Shown here: one piece after another, positions 33,769 to 43,972 of the stretch
How positions within the stretch are numbered: position 1 is the first letter of the stretch
Layout of the letters: each line of letters starts with the position of its first letter
From: Amycolatopsis vastitatis
GTDB taxonomy: Bacteria; Actinomycetota; Actinomycetes; Mycobacteriales; Pseudonocardiaceae
Assembly: GCF_002234595.1 (NCBI RefSeq)
Contig: NZ_NMUL01000038.1
Span: forward strand, 1-64,000
Direction of reading: 5' to 3'
DNA: 64,000 bases
Notes under the pieces: generated by a model
The model's input: only the letters and a program-made list of their open reading frames with translations
The model's database searches: none
What the model was told of the DNA's origin: nothing
Translations under genes and position numbers: made by a program

Positions 33769-35580
33769 TCACGCCGTCAGCGGGCGGACGTCCCAGATCC
33801 ACACCCCGCCGACGAACTCCGCCGGCTTCCGCAGCAAAAGCTCCACAGTGGACTTCAGGGCTTCCTGGTTCTGCCGCGGCCCGACCACCAGCACGTCCGC
33901 GTTCCAGTACCGCAGGTCCGCGAGCGCCTGGGTGCGGTCCGCCTCGGTGACCTCCGCCGCCTGGCCGGTCCGTTCCACCTCCGCGAACAGGTCCGACGTC
34001 GGCCGCGGCACCGCGCCGTACCGGCCGCGGCGGTCGTCCGGCGAGGTCGGGCCGACGAAGTAGCCCTCCGGCATCGGGTAGCCGAGGCCCGCGTCGACCT
34101 GCCAGTGCAGCGGCTCGGCCTCCCCGGTGCTCGGCAGCGGGACCGGGACGAGCGAACCGCCGGGGGCGACGTACTGGTGCCAGATCCCGTCGGCGAAGAA
34201 GGGCGGCGAGAGCGGGCGCTGGTGCGTCACCAGTTCCGTCGGCGCGATCGGGAGCAGCACCGCCACCACCGCGCCGATCCAGATCATCCGCAGCGGGAAC
34301 GGCGGCTTGCCGTCCAGTGGCTCCGGCTCGGCGGCCGCCGCCGTCCAGACGCGGTGCGTCGCGATCGCCAGGAGCGCGCCGACCACCGGGATGCAGCCCA
34401 TCGCGAGCCGGGATTCGAGCAGCGAGTCCAGCAGCGGCAGCTGGCCCAGCCACTTCCACAGGCCGGGGATGCCGGTGTCGTCGTGCGCCACGGTGATCTC
34501 GACGCCGAGCGAAAGCACGGCCATCACGTACATCGTGATCGCGAGCGCCCGCGACACGACGTCGCGCCACAGCCAGATCGTGAGAACCACCATGAGCACG
34601 ATCAGCGGCCAGCCGAAGAACGCGTTCTCCTCGGTGCGGTTCATCGACACGTCCGCGGCCGCCTCCGGCGAGCCGGCGATCGACTGCGTCGCGAAGCGCG
34701 TGAATGCCGCCGTGTCGTTGCCCGCCGGGCCGTGCAGGAGCGAGTGGAAGCTCTGCGGGCCGAAGAACTGCCAGTACAACGGGAACCCGGCGATCAGCAG
34801 CGCGACGACCGCGCCGACGCCGACCCCCTTGGCCAGCGGCGCCAGCATGCCGCGGATTTCGCCGCGGTGCGGGATGAGGTAGGCGACCGCGAACACGACG
34901 AAGGTGAGCGCGAAGATCATCAGGGGCTCTTCGCCCAGCAGGATCTGCCACGCGACGAGCAGGCCGAGCACGACGCCGTCGCGCACCGGGCGTTCGCCGC
35001 GGGAGATCTGGATGGTCTTGAGCGCGATGAACGGCAGCACGAACAGCACGACGAAGTTCGGGTGCGCGTTGCCGTGCGAGATCATCGGCGGGGCGAACCC
35101 GCAGAACGCGCCGCCGATGGCGGCCGCCGTCCGGTTGGGCACCAGGTGGCGCGAGAACACCCAGTACCAGCCGATCGCGGTGCCGGCGAGGCCGGCGGTG
35201 AGCACGATCGCCCAGGTCAGCGTCGCGCCGAAGGTCAGCGTGATCGGGGCGAGGGGGATGTTGAGGCCGAACATCGCCGCGTTGGCCGCCATGTTCACGC
35301 CGAGCGGGTAGTTCTGCAGGTCCGTGGTGAACGGGTTCTGGAAGTGCAGGACGGACTTCGCGACGACCGTCGAGTACCACTCCCACTGGCTCTGGTCGGA
35401 CGCGCCGTTCCAGAGGTAGCCGCGCTTGAGGTCGAACCAGAGCCCGTTGTAGAGCAGGATCGTGAAGAGCAGGTAACCGCCGGCGATCGCGGAGTCCTGC
35501 CACGCCCAGCGTTTCGGGCCTTCGGGGGGTTCGGGTGCGGGTGGCACGAGTTCGGGAACGGCTTCGGACTTCAAGCTCAC
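33769..35580 (-). CDS. Large polytopic membrane protein (GT-C glycosyltransferase-like)
   Basis: 603 residues from GTG 35580, overlapping the serpin stop by 4 bases (GTGA). About 11-12 membrane helices in the first 450 residues, then a soluble C-terminal region of about 140 residues (QALADLRYWNADVLVVGPRQ near the end). The first outer loop has SDQSQWEWYSTVV and a later one NYPLGVNM; an acidic residue in the first loop is typical of GT-C enzymes that use polyprenyl-phosphate sugars at the outer membrane face. Enzyme function is inferred only from topology. Confidence 0.6.
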   Translation of the reverse strand: MSLKSEAVPELVPPAPEPPEGPKRWAWQDSAIAGGYLLFTILLYNGLWFDLKRGYLWNGASDQSQWEWYSTVVAKSVLHFQNPFTTDLQNYPLGVNMAANAAMFGLNIPLAPITLTFGATLTWAIVLTAGLAGTAIGWYWVFSRHLVPNRTAAAIGGAFCGFAPPMISHGNAHPNFVVLFVLPFIALKTIQISRGERPVRDGVVLGLLVAWQILLGEEPLMIFALTFVVFAVAYLIPHRGEIRGMLAPLAKGVGVGAVVALLIAGFPLYWQFFGPQSFHSLLHGPAGNDTAAFTRFATQSIAGSPEAAADVSMNRTEENAFFGWPLIVLMVVLTIWLWRDVVSRALAITMYVMAVLSLGVEITVAHDDTGIPGLWKWLGQLPLLDSLLESRLAMGCIPVVGALLAIATHRVWTAAAAEPEPLDGKPPFPLRMIWIGAVVAVLLPIAPTELVTHQRPLSPPFFADGIWHQYVAPGGSLVPVPLPSTGEAEPLHWQVDAGLGYPMPEGYFVGPTSPDDRRGRYGAVPRPTSDLFAEVERTGQAAEVTEADRTQALADLRYWNADVLVVGPRQNQEALKSTVELLLRKPAEFVGGVWIWDVRPLTA

Positions 35581-36668
35581 GGTTCGACCACCCTGGCGAG
35601 GAAGTAGAGCGCTCCGGTGCCGGCGTGCCGGACCAGCAGCAGGAACGGCCGGTCCACGGTGACGGCGACCGGTTCGTCGATGATCATCGAGGTGAGGCGC
35701 ATGGTCACCGCGGTGGCCGCGGCTCCCTCGAAGCCTTGTTCGTCGACGCGCAGCACGGCCTGGTGCAGCACCTCGGACACGGTCAGCCGCGGATCCGGCG
35801 AGAGCCCGCTCAGATCGGCGTCGTCGGTGAACATCGTGCGCACGCCGAGGCCGCGCAGCACGCCGGTCAGCGAGCTGGGCACGTCGAGCGAAACTTTCGG
35901 GAGCGCGAGCTCCACGGGCTTGGAGCGGATTCCGCCGAGCAGGCTCGTCAGCGCCGCCTGGTCGAGAGCCGCCTCGGCTTCGGCGAGGTCGCCGTCGGGC
36001 AGCAGCACCAGCGTCTGCAGGCCACCGGCCGCGACCAGCTGCACCGCCTGCCAGCCGCCGTCGTGCGCGTAGCCGACGCTTTCGCTGAGCCACATGGTCG
36101 GCACGTCGCGGGTGCCGGACGGCGCGTGGAACGGCGCGTCCGAGGTGTTGGCCTCCCGGAACGGCAGCTTCCACGCGGCTTTCAGGTAGAGCGCGTTGAC
36201 CAGCACGGCAGCGACGGCTTCGTCGATCGAGCCGGGCGGCAGCAGCCGCGGGATCAGCCCGCGCGTGGTGCGGCCGACGTCGTCGTTGATCAGGGCGCGG
36301 GCCGCTTCGGGCTCGTCGTGGAACGGCGCGCTCGCGATGGCCGCTCCCGGCCACCCGGCCAGCTCCGCCTTGAAGGAGTCCTCGAGCGGGAGCCGGTCGT
36401 CCGCCCACAGCGTGTTGGCGACGGCCAGCTCGGGCTGTTCCCCGCGGACCTCTTCCGCCGGCCGGGCGGCGTCCCGGAGCAGGGTGGTCTGCTCGTCCGG
36501 GTCACCGAGCAGCGCGACCAGCTCCTCGCGGGTCCGGCCCCGGGCGGCCCGCGCGGCCAGGGTCAGCGCACTGGCCACCGAATACGGCGAGAAACAGCTG
36601 TTCCCGCCCTCGGCACCGAGGGCTGCGTGGACGGCGAGGGCGAACCGGAGGTGGCTGTCCGTGGCCAT
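35577..36668 (-). CDS. Serpin-family protease inhibitor
   Basis: 363 residues, complete serpin fold. Signature segments include FSPYSVASALTLAARAARG, VLVNALYLKAAWKLPF, VLHQAVLRVDEQGFEGAAAT and, at the end, DRPFLLLVRHAGTGALYFLA. The hinge preceding the reactive loop is small-residue rich (EGAAATAVTM), as required for loop insertion, so an inhibitory serpin is likely. No signal peptide is seen, suggesting an intracellular target. Translationally coupled to the downstream membrane protein. Confidence 0.9.
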   Translation of the reverse strand: MATDSHLRFALAVHAALGAEGGNSCFSPYSVASALTLAARAARGRTREELVALLGDPDEQTTLLRDAARPAEEVRGEQPELAVANTLWADDRLPLEDSFKAELAGWPGAAIASAPFHDEPEAARALINDDVGRTTRGLIPRLLPPGSIDEAVAAVLVNALYLKAAWKLPFREANTSDAPFHAPSGTRDVPTMWLSESVGYAHDGGWQAVQLVAAGGLQTLVLLPDGDLAEAEAALDQAALTSLLGGIRSKPVELALPKVSLDVPSSLTGVLRGLGVRTMFTDDADLSGLSPDPRLTVSEVLHQAVLRVDEQGFEGAAATAVTMRLTSMIIDEPVAVTVDRPFLLLVRHAGTGALYFLARVVEP

Positions 36669-36778
36669 GCGGGCGAGAGTACCGGACCGGTCGACCCCCT
36701 CGGCCGCCCACGCGACTCCCCCGCACGGCCACCACGACCGAAACCCGTGCGAAAAGAGGCATCACCCGTGCTGGAAAG

Positions 36779-36912
36779 GTCAACTCGCGTGATTGAGGAG
36801 TCGACTCGCGTGATTGAAGGGTCGACACGGCAGAGGCCGGGCCCTGGGCGTGTCGTCTTCCTGATCACGTGTGTCGGCTTCGCAATCACGCGTGTCGACT
36901 CGCTGATCACGC
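36779..36912. repeat. 21-bp repeat array with inverted copies downstream of dgt
   Basis: Direct units with core TCGACTCGCGTGATTGA at about 36779 and 36800, a partial unit at 36821, and inverted units CTGATCACGTGTGTCGG (from 36861), CAATCACGCGTGTCGAC (from 36883) and CTGATCACGCCG (from 36903). GTCGACTCGCGTGATTG can pair with CAATCACGCGTGTCGAC over 17 bases with one mismatch. It ends 5 bases from the dgt stop. Possible terminator or interspersed repeat. Confidence 0.65.
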
Positions 36913-36916
36913 CGGT

Positions 36917-38191
36917 TCAGCGGTGGTGGCGGGTTACGTGCCAGGAGTACCAGACGTGGGCTTGGGCGTCGGTGAGCGAAGCGACCTGGTCGATCACCAC
37001 CCGCAGCAGGCCCGCGTCGTCGCGGGCCGCGTTCCAGGCCGGGACGAACAGCGGGTCGAGCGATTCCGGGGCGCGCCGCGCGAGCGCGTGCACCAGCTCG
37101 ACCAGCAGCTCGCGCTGGCCCTCCTGCATCGCCAGCCGGCGGCGGTCGCTCATCACGTACCGGAGGGCCAGTGCCTTCAGCAGCGCGACCTCCGCCGCCA
37201 CCTGCTCCGGGACGCACAGGCGTGCCCGGTAGCGCCCCAACGGGCCCTCGCCGAACTCCTCGCGCGTGCCCGTGACCGCCGCGGTCGTGAAGCGGCCGAC
37301 CAGCTCGCTCGTCAGCCGCTTCAACGCGACCTGCGCTCCGGGCGAACCGTCCGGTTCCGCGGAAGCCAGCGCCGCCACCACCGGCAGCGCCAGCAGTTCT
37401 TCGGCCGCATCCTCCAAAGTGGACACCGACTGGGCGGAGAAGTGCTTGGCGGCGGCCTCGGCGACGGCGGCGCGCTCGTCCGGGTGGGCCAGCACGCGCA
37501 GCTTGATCCGGCCGGCCAGCACGCCGTCCTCGACGTCGTGCACCGAGTACGCGACGTCGTCGGCCCAGTCCATGATCTGGGCCTCCAGGCACGTCCGCTC
37601 CGCCGGCGCCCCGGAACGGAACCACTCGAACACCGCGGCGTCGTCGGCGTACACCCCGTACTTCACCCGGCCGGGCCGGCGCGGCCACGGGTACTTGGTG
37701 GTCGCGTCCAGGCAGGCGCGAGTCAGGTTGAGCCCGGCCGGGCCGCCGTCGGCGCCCAGCAGCTTCGGTTCGAGCCGGGTGAGGATGCGCAACGTCTGCG
37801 CGTTGCCCTCGAACCCGCCGCACGCCGCGGCCACCTCGTCGAGCGCGCGCTCGCCGTTGTGCCCGAACGGCGGATGCCCGATGTCGTGCGCCAGCCCCGC
37901 GGTGTCCGCCAGGTCCGGGTCGGCGCCCAGCTCCTCGGCGATCCCGCGGCTGATCTGGGCGACTTCCAGCGAGTGCGTCAGCCGCGTGCGCGGGACGCCG
38001 GTGACCTCGGCGCCTTCCCCCGGCCCGACCACCTGGGTCTTGCCGGCGAGCCGCCGCAGCGCGGCGGAGTGCAGCACCCGGGCCCGGTCGCGGGAGAACG
38101 CGCCGCGCCCGTCCGCCCGCGCGCCGGGCAGCGCCGCGCCCTTGGCCGGCTCCGGCAGCAGGCGGGCGGTGTCGTGCTCGGTGTAGCTCAC
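36917..38191 (-). CDS. dgt: Deoxyguanosinetriphosphate triphosphohydrolase-like protein
   Basis: 424 residues, HD-domain dNTPase that cleaves dNTPs to nucleoside and triphosphate. Metal ligands are visible in RTRLTHSLEVAQISRGI, in AGLAHDIGHPPFGHNGERAL and in MDWADDVAYSVHDVEDG. Start MSYTEHDTARLLPEP at ATG 38191. Located near dnaG as in other actinobacteria. Complete. Confidence 0.92.
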   Translation of the reverse strand: MSYTEHDTARLLPEPAKGAALPGARADGRGAFSRDRARVLHSAALRRLAGKTQVVGPGEGAEVTGVPRTRLTHSLEVAQISRGIAEELGADPDLADTAGLAHDIGHPPFGHNGERALDEVAAACGGFEGNAQTLRILTRLEPKLLGADGGPAGLNLTRACLDATTKYPWPRRPGRVKYGVYADDAAVFEWFRSGAPAERTCLEAQIMDWADDVAYSVHDVEDGVLAGRIKLRVLAHPDERAAVAEAAAKHFSAQSVSTLEDAAEELLALPVVAALASAEPDGSPGAQVALKRLTSELVGRFTTAAVTGTREEFGEGPLGRYRARLCVPEQVAAEVALLKALALRYVMSDRRRLAMQEGQRELLVELVHALARRAPESLDPLFVPAWNAARDDAGLLRVVIDQVASLTDAQAHVWYSWHVTRHHR

Positions 38192-38222
38192 CCGGCCAGC
38201 CTAAACGCGGCCACCGACAAAC

Positions 38223-38885
38223 TCAGCCCAGGAAGGTGGCGAACAGGTCGTCGGCCGGGGTCTTGGTCAGCCGGTAGTACAGCAGCGCCCCGGTCTCGCG
38301 GACGATGTAGCGGAACTGCGTCACGCGTTCCTGCACGATCGGCCCGCTGTGCGTCGGCGCGGTCCAGGCGTCCAGCCCCAGGTCGCCGGCCATGGTCCGG
38401 GCCCGGAAGGAGTGCCACGGGTCGCTCACCAGCACCGCGGTGTGCCAGCCGCGCGCCTGGACCTGGTCCGCGACCGCGCGCAGGCTGCGCAGCGTGTCAC
38501 TGCCTTCGCCGACGGCGATCGTCGCCGACGCCGGCACGCCGTGCCGGGTCAGCCAGAGCTGGCCGGCCCTGGCCTCGGTGAAGTTGTCCTCGGCCTTCTT
38601 GCCGCCGGCGGTGACGACCGTCTTCGCGACGCCGGCGTCGTAGAGCTGCTTCGCCTTGACCAGCCGGGCGGCGTAGATGTCCGACGGCTTGCCGTTGTAC
38701 TGGGCCGCGCCCAGCACCACGATGACGTCCGCGGGCGTCCGGTCGTTCTGGCGGGCGACCTGCCAGACCCGGAACGCCGTCCCGCCGACGAGCGCCAGCA
38801 GCATGAGGACCGTACCGAAGGCGATCCGGCGTGCCCAGCTCCCGAGCGACGGTTTGATGCGTTCAGCGGTACCCACCCGGCCCAT
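38223..38885 (-). CDS. YdcF-like (DUF218) membrane-anchored protein
   Basis: 220 residues. One N-terminal membrane anchor (RIAFGTVLMLLALVGGTAFR) and a DUF218 domain with VIVVLGAAQYNGKPSD, VVTAGGKKAEDNF, VGEGSDTLRSL and LVSDPWHSFRARTM. Relatives (SanA, ElyC, YdcF) act in envelope or nucleotide-related functions; the active site is extracytoplasmic. Exact role unknown. Confidence 0.8.
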   Translation of the reverse strand: MGRVGTAERIKPSLGSWARRIAFGTVLMLLALVGGTAFRVWQVARQNDRTPADVIVVLGAAQYNGKPSDIYAARLVKAKQLYDAGVAKTVVTAGGKKAEDNFTEARAGQLWLTRHGVPASATIAVGEGSDTLRSLRAVADQVQARGWHTAVLVSDPWHSFRARTMAGDLGLDAWTAPTHSGPIVQERVTQFRYIVRETGALLYYRLTKTPADDLFATFLG

Positions 38886-38900
38886 TCTTTCAGAAGCGGC

Positions 38901-39506
38901 TCAGAGCCAGCCACGCTCCTCCGCGACGCGCACCGCTTCGGCCCGGGTCCGGGCGCCGGTCTTGCCGATCGCGGCGGACAGGTGGTTGCGGACGGTGCCC
39001 TCGGACAGGTGCAGCGCGCGGGCGACGTCGGCGACCGTGCTGCCGTCCCTGGCTTCCCGCAGCACGTCGTGCTCCCGCCCGGTGAGCGGGCTGGCGCCGG
39101 TGGCCAGGGATTCCGCGGCCAGCGCCGGATCCACCACCCGCAGTCCACTGTGGACCCGGCGGACGGCTTCGACGAGCTGCTCCGGCGGGGCGTCCTTGAC
39201 GACGAACCCGGCCGCGCCCGCCGCCATCGCCCGGGCCAGGTAGCCGGGACGGCCGAACGTGGTGCAGATGATCACCCGGCACGACGGGAGCGCGGCCCGC
39301 AGGTCGGCCGCGGCCGCCAGCCCGTCCTTGCCCGGCATCTGCACGTCCAGCAGGGCGACGTCGGGCTTGGCCGCGAGCGCGGCGGCCACCACCTCGTCGC
39401 CGGACCCGACCTGCCCGACCACCTCGATGTCGTTCTCGAGGCCCAGCACGGTGGCCAGTGCCCCGCGCACCATGGCCTGGTCGTCGGCCAGCAACACCCG
39501 GATCAA
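38901..39506 (-). CDS. NarL/LuxR-type response regulator
   Basis: 201 residues. Receiver with acidic pair ADD at 7-9, phospho-acceptor D54 in ALLDVQMPG and K near 105 in FVVKDAPPE. LuxR-type HTH at the C-terminus (LTGREHDVLREARDG, ALHLSEGTVRNHLSAAIGKT). Its start overlaps the kinase stop by ATGA. Partner of the upstream kinase; likely controls the ABC exporter of the same operon. Confidence 0.93.
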   Translation of the reverse strand: MIRVLLADDQAMVRGALATVLGLENDIEVVGQVGSGDEVVAAALAAKPDVALLDVQMPGKDGLAAAADLRAALPSCRVIICTTFGRPGYLARAMAAGAAGFVVKDAPPEQLVEAVRRVHSGLRVVDPALAAESLATGASPLTGREHDVLREARDGSTVADVARALHLSEGTVRNHLSAAIGKTGARTRAEAVRVAEERGWL

Positions 39507-40711
39507 GCGAGTCCTCCCGCGGGTTCGGTCCGCACGGCCGTGGCGGCCGCGCGGGGTTCCGGCAGCGGGATCTCCGCCCGCACCAGCAATCCTCCCCCGG
39601 GGCGGGCCGACGGCCGCAGGGTCCCCCCGACGGCGTCCAGCCGTTCACGCAGCCCGCGCAGGCCGTTGCCCGGCACGACTTCGGTGGCGCTTCCGTCGTC
39701 CTCGATCTCCAGCCAGTTCTCGCCCAGCCGCACCTCCACCTGCTTGGCCCCGGAATGCCGCAGCACGTTCGTCACGGCTTCCCGCAGCACGTAGCCGAAG
39801 GTGTTCTGGAATTCCGGCCGGACGTTGTCGACAGCGTGCGGCAGGTCGGCGTCGATCTCCGCGGCCCGCAACGCCGCCCGGGCCCCGACCAGTTCCGCGG
39901 ACAGCGACACCTCGCGGTACTCCGACACGGTCGCGCGGACGTCGGAGAGCGCGCTGCGGGTCAGGCTCTCGACCTCCCGGATCTCCTCCACCGCGCGCGG
40001 GATGTCGCCGGAGCTTTCCAAGACCCGCCGCGCCAGCCCGGCCTTGACGGTGATCGTGGTGAGGCTGTGGCCGAGCAGGTCGTGGAGGTCACGGGCGACG
40101 CGCTGGCGCTCGTTCGTCACGGCGAGGGTGGCGATCTCCGCGTTGGCCTGCTCCAGCCGGCGGATCGCGCGGATGAGGCTGGACATGAAGAACATCGCGA
40201 GGGTGACCGACGAGACGGTGATCAGGTCGCCGTAGTCGTTCCCGAACCGGCCGGCCAGGAGCATGATCACCGCCGCCAGCACCACCGCCGCCCCGTCCAG
40301 GATGACCACCCACGCGGGCGGCACCAGGAAGACCATCGCCGCGGTGCCGTAGAGCAGGACGAACGGGTTGGCGTTGGCGGCCCCGACGAGGGTGAGGCCG
40401 AGGGTCAGCATCCCCACCCCGTAGGCGAAGCGGACCGGCCGGGCGCGGTCGAACGCGAGCGGGAAGAGCGCGTACGAGAGCGCGTAGCCGTAGACGAGCG
40501 CCCAGAGCCCGATCAGACCGGGTGTCACCTGGTCCGCCGCCAGCAGCCGCTTCGTCACCGGGATGAGGTAGGGCAACGTGAACGCGATCGAGAAGATCGG
40601 CCACCGCACCTTGTCCGGGCCGCCGCCCCGCTGGCCGCGGGGCGGGTCCTCCCACCACGCTTCCCGGTTGTTCAGCCCGAACCGGTGGTCCGCGCCCTCG
40701 CCCTTCGCCAT
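39503..40711 (-). CDS. Sensor histidine kinase (DesK/NarL-partner type)
   Basis: 402 residues. About five membrane helices in the first 170 residues, then HisKA_3 with the phospho-histidine in QRVARDLHDLLGHSLTTI and a HATPase with N box VLREAVTNVLRHSGA, G1 LEIEDDGS and G2 NGLRGLRERLDAVGG. No large extracellular sensor, so it likely senses membrane state or an exporter substrate. Third gene of a four-gene operon. Confidence 0.92.
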   Translation of the reverse strand: MAKGEGADHRFGLNNREAWWEDPPRGQRGGGPDKVRWPIFSIAFTLPYLIPVTKRLLAADQVTPGLIGLWALVYGYALSYALFPLAFDRARPVRFAYGVGMLTLGLTLVGAANANPFVLLYGTAAMVFLVPPAWVVILDGAAVVLAAVIMLLAGRFGNDYGDLITVSSVTLAMFFMSSLIRAIRRLEQANAEIATLAVTNERQRVARDLHDLLGHSLTTITVKAGLARRVLESSGDIPRAVEEIREVESLTRSALSDVRATVSEYREVSLSAELVGARAALRAAEIDADLPHAVDNVRPEFQNTFGYVLREAVTNVLRHSGAKQVEVRLGENWLEIEDDGSATEVVPGNGLRGLRERLDAVGGTLRPSARPGGGLLVRAEIPLPEPRAAATAVRTEPAGGLA

Positions 40712-40732
40712 GGTTTCTCGTCCTTCCGGCCC

Positions 40733-41473
40733 TCAGACGCGGGCACTGTCCTTACGGTAACGCCTGATCACCAGCGCCCCCAGGACGACCGTCCACGCCG
40801 CGAGCACGCCAACGGCGTGGGGCAGCGACACCACCATGTCGGTGGTCACCGCGGGCCGCACCACCTGCAGCACCCAGTACGTCGGCATGATCTGCGCGAG
40901 GTCGTGCATCCAGCCCGGCATGGTCTCCAGCGGGATCCACAGGCCGCCGAGGAAGCCCATGCCGAGGGTGACGAGCATGGTGATCGGCTGCATCGAGTCC
41001 GGCGTGCCGAACTGCCCGATCAGCAGCCCGAGCAGGACCAGCGGGAGCGTGCCGAGGAAGATGCCGGCGAAGATCCGGGCCCAGCCCGCCGCGTCCAGGC
41101 GCACGCCCTCGACGGTCACGGCCAGCAGCGGCACCAGGATCAGCGCGGGCAGGCCGACGAGCATCCCGGACAGCGCCTTGCCGCCGAGGTAGCCGAAGCC
41201 GGTCAGCGGGGTCAGCCGCAGCTGCCGCTGCCAGCCGAGCGCGCGCTCCAGGGCGAGCCGGGCGCCACTGGTGTTGGCCGCGGCGAACGTCCCGAACGTC
41301 ATCATGTTGATCATGACGATGGCGGCGATCTTCACGTGGTCCGGGTCGCTGGTCTTGGTGAAGACGTTGGCCTGCAACAGGAACATCAGGACCGGGAACG
41401 CGACCACGAAGACCAGGAAGCGCGGCGCCCGGAAGTTCCGGCGGATCTCGGTGAGCAGGTAGGTGGCGTTCAT
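40733..41473 (-). CDS. ABC-2-type exporter permease
   Basis: 246 residues, six hydrophobic segments (RFLVFVVAFPVLMFLLQANV, IVMINMMTFGTFAAANTSGA, and others). A conserved ERALGWQRQLRLTPL loop and LGGLWIPLETMPGWMHD are typical of ABC2_membrane exporters. ATG 41473 overlaps the ATPase stop by ATGA. Exports an unknown compound, possibly a drug or lipid. Confidence 0.88.
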   Translation of the reverse strand: MNATYLLTEIRRNFRAPRFLVFVVAFPVLMFLLQANVFTKTSDPDHVKIAAIVMINMMTFGTFAAANTSGARLALERALGWQRQLRLTPLTGFGYLGGKALSGMLVGLPALILVPLLAVTVEGVRLDAAGWARIFAGIFLGTLPLVLLGLLIGQFGTPDSMQPITMLVTLGMGFLGGLWIPLETMPGWMHDLAQIMPTYWVLQVVRPAVTTDMVVSLPHAVGVLAAWTVVLGALVIRRYRKDSARV

Positions 41474-42402
41474 CGCACGGGCTCCGCGGTCTCGTCGGCG
41501 GTCAGGGACAGGAAGGCGCCTTCGAGGCCGACGGCGCTGATCTCGACGTCGCGCACGCCCGGCACCGCGGCCTTGAGCGCCCACAGCGTGGCGTCGGAGT
41601 CGCTGCTGGAGATCGCGACACGGTCGCCGCGCAGCTCGAACTCCTTGACGCCGGGCAGCCCGGCGATCACCGCGTCGGTGGCGCCCGGCACGGCGGCGCG
41701 CAGCGTGCGGCCACCGGCCAGCGCGCGGACCTCGGCCACCGAGCCGTCGGCGACGATCCGGCCGCGGCGCATCAGCACCACGCGGTCGGCGAACTCCTCG
41801 GCCTCTTCGAGGTAGTGCGTGGCGAACAGGACCGTGCGGCCGGACTCGGTGAACGAGTACATCGACTGCCAGAACTCGCGCCGGGTTCCGACGTCCATCG
41901 CGGCGGTCGGTTCGTCGAGGATCAGCAGGTCGGGGTTGCTGACCAGGGCGACGGCGAAGCGCACGCGCTGCTTCTGCCCGCCCGACAGCTTGTTCGCGCG
42001 GCGGCCGGCCAGCTCCTCGACCCCGGCGGCGCGCAGGGCCTCGGCCACCGGCATCGGCTTGCGGTGCAGGGCCGCGACCATGCCGACGGTCTCACCGACG
42101 GTCAGGTCGTCCATCAGGGCGCCGCCCTGCAGCATCGCGCCGATCAGCCCGGCGCGGACGGCGTCGATCGGCTTGCGCCCGAACACGCGCACTTCACCGG
42201 CGTCCGGGCTGGTCAGGCCGAGGATCATGTCGACGGTGGTGGACTTGCCCGCCCCGTTCGGGCCGAGCAGGGCGACCACCTCGCCCGGGGCGATCGTCAG
42301 GTCGACGCCGTCGACCGCGTGGACGTCACCGTAGTGCTTCCGCAGGCCGGTGAGGTGGACCGCGGCCCCCGCCGCCACCGCCTGGGTGTCTGTTTCTCGC
42401 AT
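41470..42402 (-). CDS. ABC transporter ATP-binding protein
   Basis: 310 residues. Walker A LLGPNGAGKSTTVDM near 47, Q-loop LQGGALMDD, signature NKLSGGQKQRVRFAVAL, Walker B LLILDEPTAAMD, H-loop LFATHYLEEAEEF. The C-terminal extension of about 80 residues is typical of CcmA/DrrA-like exporters. First gene of the operon with permease, kinase and regulator. Confidence 0.93.
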   Translation of the reverse strand: MRETDTQAVAAGAAVHLTGLRKHYGDVHAVDGVDLTIAPGEVVALLGPNGAGKSTTVDMILGLTSPDAGEVRVFGRKPIDAVRAGLIGAMLQGGALMDDLTVGETVGMVAALHRKPMPVAEALRAAGVEELAGRRANKLSGGQKQRVRFAVALVSNPDLLILDEPTAAMDVGTRREFWQSMYSFTESGRTVLFATHYLEEAEEFADRVVLMRRGRIVADGSVAEVRALAGGRTLRAAVPGATDAVIAGLPGVKEFELRGDRVAISSSDSDATLWALKAAVPGVRDVEISAVGLEGAFLSLTADETAEPVR

Positions 42403-42496
42403 GCCCCCAGGCTGCCGCCCGGAAGGCCCGGGTCCCCAGACCGTGCGTCACGACCTGACCGTGACAGGTGTCAGGGGTACCCGGGCCCCGGGTGGC

Positions 42497-43885
<1,389 letters not shown>

Positions 43886-43972
43886 TCCACGCTCCGGGAA
43901 CTTGCGGGGACGGTCAGGACTTGGAACATCCAGGGTATCCGCCGGGACCCACCGCATTTCGCGCAGGTGAGC

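Noticed and set aside
35581..36408. Extension of the membrane protein through the serpin gene
   Set aside because: The added sequence is out-of-frame serpin; GTG 35580 with a GTGA overlap gives a natural start.
36779..36912. Short repetitive peptide gene (STRVIEESTRVIEG) in the repeat array
   Set aside because: Only two and a half units in frame, and inverted copies follow; better explained as DNA or RNA structure.
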